From: Desulfoscipio geothermicus
GTDB lineage: Bacteria; Bacillota; Desulfotomaculia; Desulfotomaculales; Desulfallaceae
DNA: 61,809 nucleotides
Assembly: GCA_016841905.1 (NCBI GenBank)
Contig: JAENYF010000013.1
Coordinates: forward strand, 1 to 61,809
Reading direction: 5' to 3'
Below the pieces are notes generated by a model. The model saw only the letters and a list, made by a program, of their open reading frames with translations, searched no databases and was not told the DNA's origin. Shown one piece after another: positions 55,483 through 61,809 of the stretch. The position numbers and the translations under genes are program-made. How positions within the stretch are numbered: the first letter of the stretch is position 1; the number at the start of each line of letters is the position of its first letter.

Positions 55483-56262
55483 CTAAAAACCCTGCATAAC
55501 AAAGGAGGATACTGTGGTACCAATGAAAACTAAAGTTACCAGCGCCATTAATAAAAGCATCAACCAGGGCGTTATAACAATCAGCGTAGCACGGCCAGTG
55601 GTGATATGATGTACCTCCCGCAACCCTATAATTAATAATATAACACACCAGGCATATAAACCCAAAGTTAGCAACCCCGCGATAAAATCATACAATCCGC
55701 CGGTATTTAACAGGCTGGTGCCTATTTGCAGCGGTATCAAAAATACTGCAGGAATGCCGGCTACACCATATACCACCCAAACACTCTTCGCCGTACCATT
55801 ACCACCATGAAGTTCGGCCAGCAAATGCAATAAACCGGCCATAAAAAACCATTTTATTACACTGAACAAGAAACCAACTACGGCCATGAAGGATAGCATG
55901 GCCTGGTTGGCGCTTGTTCCGGCTATTCCTGGCCAACTGCTTATTCTGTCGATATAAACCGGGGTGGTGTAGAGGCTTGTTATAGCTTCGGCAAGGTTAA
56001 GCGCCAAGAAAATAATAACGATAGAGACAAAGGGTGTTTTTTGAGCGAGGCAAGCAAAAGTCTGTCCTGGTTCAAAAAGAATACCATAAAGAATATCTAA
56101 AATGCCACTTTTATCCTGGCTATCATGATTAATATTATCCTTTTGTTTGGTCAGGTATACATTTGCACCTTCTTCATTCAGAGAATCTGAAGTGACAGAC
56201 GCTTTTGTCGACCCATCCACCGGTATTTGAACGTCAGATAAACCTGTTTGTTTATTATCCAT
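55483..56262 (-). CDS. Yip1-family membrane protein
   Basis: 259 aa. Hydrophilic N-terminal 60 residues, then four to five membrane helices at about 80-100, 130-155, 165-190, 195-215 and 225-250. The first conserved segment DILYGILFEPGQTFACLAQKTP is the Yip1-domain entry. Bacterial members have no established function. AAGGGAGG site. Placed between sppA and spo0F, an insertion relative to Bacillus. Confidence 0.82.
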   Translation of the reverse strand: MDNKQTGLSDVQIPVDGSTKASVTSDSLNEEGANVYLTKQKDNINHDSQDKSGILDILYGILFEPGQTFACLAQKTPFVSIVIIFLALNLAEAITSLYTTPVYIDRISSWPGIAGTSANQAMLSFMAVVGFLFSVIKWFFMAGLLHLLAELHGGNGTAKSVWVVYGVAGIPAVFLIPLQIGTSLLNTGGLYDFIAGLLTLGLYAWCVILLIIGLREVHHITTGRATLIVITPWLMLLLMALVTLVFIGTTVSSFVMQGF

Positions 56263-56334
56263 TTATTGCCTCCCTTGACACATTTACCCACAACTGCTTT
56301 AGTTGCCTCCGTTGCAAGTACACGCTTATAGCGC

Positions 56335-57252
56335 TCACTCAACTGGTATTTTATGCAAAAGCAGCCAGGCCCACTGGTTAATAGACAGTTCCCCAGTCGG
56401 CATACCGCTAAGCATACCCCACCAGGGATATTCAGGCGATAAATGAATCACCTCTGGCTTTCCTTTAATACCTGCCAGACCGGCAGCTAGCTCAAGCGCA
56501 TCATAATAATTACCCATGTCATCCACCAGGCCATTCTCCAAAGCCTGGCTACCGGTGAAAATACGGCCGTCGGCCACTTCTCGCACCCTGGCCTCAGCCA
56601 TGCCCCTGCCTTCAGCTACTGTATTGACAAATTGTAGATATATATCATCCACCATTCTCTGAAAAATCTGCTGTTCTTGCTCGGAAACCACCCGGGAGGT
56701 TGACCCCATATCCTTATGCGGGCCACTTTTGAAAACCACGGGATCTATCCCTAACTTATCGTAAAGACCCTGCAAATTTTGCGTTTCCATAATCACACCG
56801 ATACTGCCGGTCATAGTGCCGGGATTGGCTACTATTTTATCACAGCGACAGGCAATCCAATATCCACCTGATGCGGCCACATCACCCATGGAAGCCACCA
56901 CTTTTTTACCTTGCTGGCGCAGCCGATCCACCTCCAGAGCTATTTCCTGGGATCCCGCTGCAGAGCCGCCGGGTGTATTTAGCCGCAGTACCACAGCTTT
57001 AATCGAAGGGTCTTGGGCAGCCCGTCGCAATTGTTTCATGATGCTTTCAGAACCGGCTACTGTAGAAAATAAACTGCTGGACTCAACACCGCTGACAATC
57101 GTTCCGTTGATTTGAATAACACCCACCACACTCCCAGAACCGCTTCTCCCATAATAATCGGTCCCCCCGCCTTTTTCATATAACGCAGCGATTATTATTG
57201 AGATTAGTACAACGCCAATAATTAGACCGGCTATTATTTTACGTTTGAGCAT
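56335..57252 (-). CDS. sppA: Signal peptide peptidase SppA
   Basis: 305 aa membrane-anchored serine protease (one TM at about 5-25). The catalytic serine lies in MGDVAASGGYWIACRCDKI and the catalytic lysine in SGPHKDMGSTSRVVS. Degrades signal peptides after cleavage. The length and single domain fit the Gram-positive SppA type. GGAAGGATTG site. No sign of the pyrG end being co-transcribed, since a terminator separates them. Confidence 0.93.
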   Translation of the reverse strand: MLKRKIIAGLIIGVVLISIIIAALYEKGGGTDYYGRSGSGSVVGVIQINGTIVSGVESSSLFSTVAGSESIMKQLRRAAQDPSIKAVVLRLNTPGGSAAGSQEIALEVDRLRQQGKKVVASMGDVAASGGYWIACRCDKIVANPGTMTGSIGVIMETQNLQGLYDKLGIDPVVFKSGPHKDMGSTSRVVSEQEQQIFQRMVDDIYLQFVNTVAEGRGMAEARVREVADGRIFTGSQALENGLVDDMGNYYDALELAAGLAGIKGKPEVIHLSPEYPWWGMLSGMPTGELSINQWAWLLLHKIPVE

Positions 57253-57566
57253 AGTTCACAATCCTTCCCCCAATATACTTTAGGTTTATACCACCAATAC
57301 AAGGTTAATGCGGTTCAGAGCAGTTTAGTTACTGCCGGCATATGTTAAGTTTGCCTCATGCGCAAGATCAAATATACTTGTACCCCAAAAGATATACGTA
57401 TAAAAATATTACGACATTAAAAACAAAAAAGCTTTGGATATTTCACCAAAGCTTAAACTGCAAATAATATATATGTTTATTGTTTATTATACTGCATCTG
57501 GCCATATTGTCCATATCATATTAGCACGAAATCCGAGACATATACCTTTTCTCAGGTGATTGTAAG
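57253..57566. other. Intergenic sequence between sppA and pyrG
   Basis: No gene. Contains the pyrG terminator at 57424-57454 and about 170 bp of AT-rich sequence upstream of sppA, which should hold the sppA promoter; none with a good -35 was identified. Confidence 0.45.
57424..57454 (-). terminator. Terminator of pyrG
   Basis: 9-bp perfect stem AAGCTTTGG / CCAAAGCTT with an 8-nt loop and a T6 run on the minus strand. Confidence 0.85.
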
Positions 57567-59213
<1,647 letters not shown>

Positions 59214-59217
59214 TTAT

Positions 59218-59245
59218 TTTATACATGCCCTGTCCAAACTGTCAA
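59218..59245 (-). promoter_or_regulatory. Sigma-A promoter of pyrG
   Basis: Minus strand TTGACA, 16-nt spacer, TATAAA(AT), about 45-70 bp before the start codon and partly within the tail of argS. Confidence 0.72.
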
Positions 59246-59267
59246 CACTCAATTTTGGACACTGGAC

Positions 59268-60956
59268 TTACATTTTTTCCGGTGCTCGTACCCCCAGCAG
59301 AGTCAACGCGTTGCACAAAACCACTTTGGTAGCTTCCATCAGCAGCAGACGTGCATCGGTTAAAGCTACATCATCAGTGATAACCCGGTGGATGTTATAA
59401 AAACTGTGTAATAATCCGGCCACCTCATGTACATATCGTGTGAGGCGGTGCGGTGCCAGCTGACGGGCAGCCAGGGCGACCTCTTCGGGAAAGTCTGCTA
59501 AACGACGGGCCAGAGCCAGTTCCGCTTCTTCCCGCAGCAGTTCCACGTCAACGCTATCTGCTTTAGGCACCTGCCGGCCTTGCTCGGCTAGTTGGCGGAA
59601 AATACTGCAGATGCGAGCATGAGCGTATTGCACGTAATAAACCGGGTTATCGTTGGACTGGGTGCGTGCTAAATCCAAATCAAAGTCCAGGTGACTATCC
59701 GCGCTGCGCATAATAAAGAAGTAGCGGGCAGCGTCTAAGCCCACTTCATCGATTAATTCCTCCAGAGTAATAAATTGCCCGGTGCGCTTGGACATGCGTA
59801 CAATTTCTCCACCCGAAAACAGCCTAACCAGCTGCATCAAAAGCACCTGCAGCGCGTCCGGGTCATATCCCAAAGCCTGTACAGCGCTCTTCAGCCGAGC
59901 CACATGTCCATGATGATCAGCACCCCAAATGTTAATTACCCGGTCGAAACCACGATTAAACTTGTCCATGTGATAGGCGATGTCCGCAGCAAAATAAGTA
60001 GGCAACCCGTTGTTACGCACCAATACTTCGTCTTTTTCTAAGCCCAAGCTGGTAGCTTTAAACCACAGGGCACCCTCATGCTCATAAAGAAAGTCTCGTT
60101 CCCGCAAGTGCTGGATAGCCTCGTCAACCTTCCCGGCATCATGTAGTGACTGCTCGGAAAACCACACATCGTATGGTACATTGAAATCAGCCAGGGCTTT
60201 TTTTATCCCCCCAATTTTTTCAGCCAGAGCATACTGCGCCAGTGTTTCCAAACGGACACGGCGGTCAGTTTTAAGGAGCTTGTCCCCATGTTCCTCGATG
60301 TAACGGCGTGCTGTATCGATAATGTCCTGCCCGTGGTAACCGCCTTCGGGCACCTCGCCTTCTAGGCCCAGTAGTTCAAAATAACGGGCCTCCACGGAAA
60401 GCGCAAAATTTTCTACCTGGTTACCGGCGTCATTAATGTAATACTCGCGAGTAACCTGCCAGCCTGCAAAAGCCAGTATGGAAGCAATACTGTCCCCCAA
60501 GGCGGCTCCCCTGGCATTGCCCATATGCAATAGACCGGTGGGGTTAGCGCTGACAAACTCCACCTGTACCTTTTTATTCTCCCCCTGCTGCACCCGGCCA
60601 TAGTCAGCCTGGCGATTTACCGCCAGCGGCACTGACTCCAGCACCCAGCGAGGGTCCAAAATAAAATTAATAAAGCCGGGACCGGCCACCTCAACTTTTT
60701 CCAGCCAGCGGGTGGAGTGGGGCAGGTTTTGGATTAGTGCCTCAGCAATTTTTCGCGGAGCCATACGGGCTTGCTTGGACAATAACATGGCTAGGTTGGT
60801 AGCAAAATCACCGTGTCCTCGCTCTCTGGGAACCTCCACCACAAAGCCGGGCAATTCCACCGACGGTAATTCCCCCACATCGACCGCCTTACGCACAGCC
60901 TTCACCAAGGCTTTTTCAAGAGCCAAGCGCATTTCTTCTACTACACTGATAACCAA
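59268..60956 (-). CDS. argS: Arginyl-tRNA synthetase
   Basis: 562 aa class I synthetase. The HIGH motif appears as HMGN at 144-147 (SANPTGLLHMGNARGAA) and the KMSKS equivalent as RMSKRTGQF. N-terminal additional domain and C-terminal DALR anticodon domain (YVQYAHARICSIFRQL). TTG start with AAAGGAGG 10 nt upstream. No T-box leader found. Usually next to pyrG in this group of organisms. Confidence 0.96.
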   Translation of the reverse strand: MVISVVEEMRLALEKALVKAVRKAVDVGELPSVELPGFVVEVPRERGHGDFATNLAMLLSKQARMAPRKIAEALIQNLPHSTRWLEKVEVAGPGFINFILDPRWVLESVPLAVNRQADYGRVQQGENKKVQVEFVSANPTGLLHMGNARGAALGDSIASILAFAGWQVTREYYINDAGNQVENFALSVEARYFELLGLEGEVPEGGYHGQDIIDTARRYIEEHGDKLLKTDRRVRLETLAQYALAEKIGGIKKALADFNVPYDVWFSEQSLHDAGKVDEAIQHLRERDFLYEHEGALWFKATSLGLEKDEVLVRNNGLPTYFAADIAYHMDKFNRGFDRVINIWGADHHGHVARLKSAVQALGYDPDALQVLLMQLVRLFSGGEIVRMSKRTGQFITLEELIDEVGLDAARYFFIMRSADSHLDFDLDLARTQSNDNPVYYVQYAHARICSIFRQLAEQGRQVPKADSVDVELLREEAELALARRLADFPEEVALAARQLAPHRLTRYVHEVAGLLHSFYNIHRVITDDVALTDARLLLMEATKVVLCNALTLLGVRAPEKM

Positions 60957-61261
60957 TTTATAGCAGCCTCCTTTGGTGCCGGAACAGTCTCTACTTACAG
61001 GACCTGTTAATACGGTTGCTTGATCTGTCCTGTTTCAGTTATAAATTTATTGTTGTCTTGTTGGATTGCGTTTTGACAACATAAATAGTATATCATGTAA
61101 TGAATCGGCAGAATAACCATCAAATCCACTTTTAAAGATAAAAGGGATTGTTTTCGTAGCTAGGATAAATGTTGTTTTTAATTTATATTGTAACCAAAAC
61201 GTTATAAAAGCTCACTGTTATTAAACGCAAAGAACTCCTATCGGGCGAAATCTGGCCAAAG
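60957..61261. other. Intergenic sequence upstream of argS
   Basis: About 300 bp without a gene. Holds a dyad TGTTGTC-N17-GACAACA at 61051-61081 and a small ACAGGACCTGT palindrome near 60995. No convincing promoter, and no tRNA-responsive T-box motif. Confidence 0.45.
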
Positions 61262-61290
61262 AAAAAAGATGGCAAGCTACGCCATCTTTT
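61262..61290 (-). terminator. Terminator of the oxidoreductase operon
   Basis: 10-bp perfect stem AAAAGATGGC / GCCATCTTTT with a 7-nt loop and T-run on the minus strand, following the partial gene at the right edge. Confidence 0.85.
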
Positions 61291-61354
61291 CAAAACTATA
61301 ATTTTAACACCCGTCAACATAGCAGGTGGCGGCTATTTAATTTAGCAAACCTTT

Positions 61355-61809
61355 TTAACAACCAGCAACGCCAGCAGTGAAGCCGGCTGTAAAGGCTGCG
61401 TTATTTACTTCCAGCAAGTTGGGAGGTATAGTTGCAGCAAGGGCATCCTGCCATTTTTTTTCTTCAATGGGGGAGTTTTTAGCCAGGGCGCCTAACAACA
61501 CTACATTGGCTGATTTGGCGTTGCCGCAGGCAATAGCCATCTCTAGAGCTTGCAGCACCTGCACATTTATTCCCCGCGCTTGTATTTGAGAAATGATATT
61601 TTGTGGGTACTCGGCAGCTCCTGCCAGCACGGGCACCGGGTAAATTTGCTGATTATTAATAATTAATTTTCCACCCGGCTTGAGATAGGACAGCCAGCGC
61701 AATGCTTCCAGCTCTTCAAAAGCCAAAATAACATCAGCTTCACCTTCAGAAATGAGCGGTGAATATACCTTTTCACCCAAACGCACCTGTGTGACAACAC
61801 TACCGCCCC
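61355..61809 (-). CDS. iorB: Indolepyruvate-type 2-oxoacid:ferredoxin oxidoreductase subunit beta (partial)
   Basis: The gene is cut at the window edge; its 5' end lies to the right. The visible part (about 150 aa) starts with GSVVTQVRLGEKVYSPLISEGEADVILAFEELEALRW, typical of the gamma-domain subunit of IorB/POR enzymes, and ends with a loosely conserved helical tail. These enzymes oxidise aryl-pyruvates or other 2-oxo acids to acyl-CoA with ferredoxin in anaerobes. The partner alpha subunit should lie to the right. The exact substrate cannot be set from this fragment. Confidence 0.82.
   Translation of the reverse strand, partial: GGSVVTQVRLGEKVYSPLISEGEADVILAFEELEALRWLSYLKPGGKLIINNQQIYPVPVLAGAAEYPQNIISQIQARGINVQVLQALEMAIACGNAKSANVVLLGALAKNSPIEEKKWQDALAATIPPNLLEVNNAAFTAGFTAGVAGC

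Noticed and set aside
60957-61354. T-box riboswitch upstream of argS
   Set aside because: No GGTGG-ACCGCG-type T-box sequence and no antiterminator/terminator pair was found.

Overview
The window reads as chromosomal core DNA of an anaerobic, endospore-forming Firmicute of the Desulfotomaculum/Pelotomaculum (Peptococcaceae-like) type. That placement is an inference. It rests on spoIID, spoIIID, spo0F and mbl, on the gene order, on several exported proteins with copper-amine-oxidase-type stalk domains plus one SLH-anchored protease, and on anaerobe-type acyl-CoA and 2-oxoacid:ferredoxin enzymes. No rRNA, tRNA, CRISPR array, insertion sequence or prophage gene was seen. All but three clear genes (the ECF sigma factor, its anti-sigma factor and the sigma-54 activator) lie on the minus strand.

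Layout by region. (1) 0.3-5.2 kb: a marR - RND adaptor - RND pump operon. (2) 5.3-19.1 kb: an envelope region holding two tandem paralogous stalk/PKD proteins, a short TolC-like protein, a large repeat-built S-layer-like protein, an ECF sigma/anti-sigma operon, and a subtilisin-like protease with three SLH domains. (3) 19.4-23.6 kb: mbl, spoIIID, spoIID, murA. (4) 24.2-31.6 kb: the complete F1Fo ATP synthase operon. (5) 32-38.4 kb: a sigma-54 activator (CBS-PAS-PAS-AAA+-HTH) divergent from the atp operon, followed by a biotin carrier protein, an acyl-CoA carboxyltransferase and an acyl-CoA dehydrogenase. (6) 38.7-48.1 kb: wecB, MazG-like, dCMP deaminase, glyA, rpiB, phosphatase, mntP, tsaC, prmC, prfA, DUF1385, rpmE. 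(7) 48.2-61 kb: radical SAM protein, LysM/M23 protein, rho, DUF2062, fsa, fba, a zinc-ribbon unknown, spo0F, Yip1, sppA, pyrG, argS. (8) The right edge cuts a gene for an indolepyruvate-type oxidoreductase subunit.

From pyrG to mbl the order follows the Bacillus subtilis block pyrG-spo0F-fbaA-ywjH-rho-rpmE-prfA-prmC-ywlC-mntP-ywlE-rpiB-glyA-mnaA-atp-murAA-spoIID-spoIIID-mbl. Departures from it are informative: the sigma-54/acyl-CoA module sits between wecB and the atp operon, and spoIIQ is missing between spoIID and spoIIID, where a terminator and a possible 48-codon gene are found.

Two regulatory circuits can be read directly. Three copies of GGAAC-N16-GTGTCTA with identical spacing lie between the S-layer-like gene and the ECF operon, one facing the ECF operon and two facing the S-layer-like gene, so the sigma factor probably drives itself and that surface protein. 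Near-consensus sigma-54 promoters precede both the acyl-CoA dehydrogenase and the carboxyltransferase genes, the latter with tandem dyads about 100-130 bp upstream, so the neighbouring activator very probably controls this module. The two long leaders (S-layer-like gene and carboxyltransferase) each carry an orphan Shine-Dalgarno sequence resembling the mRNA-stabilising STAB-SD element.
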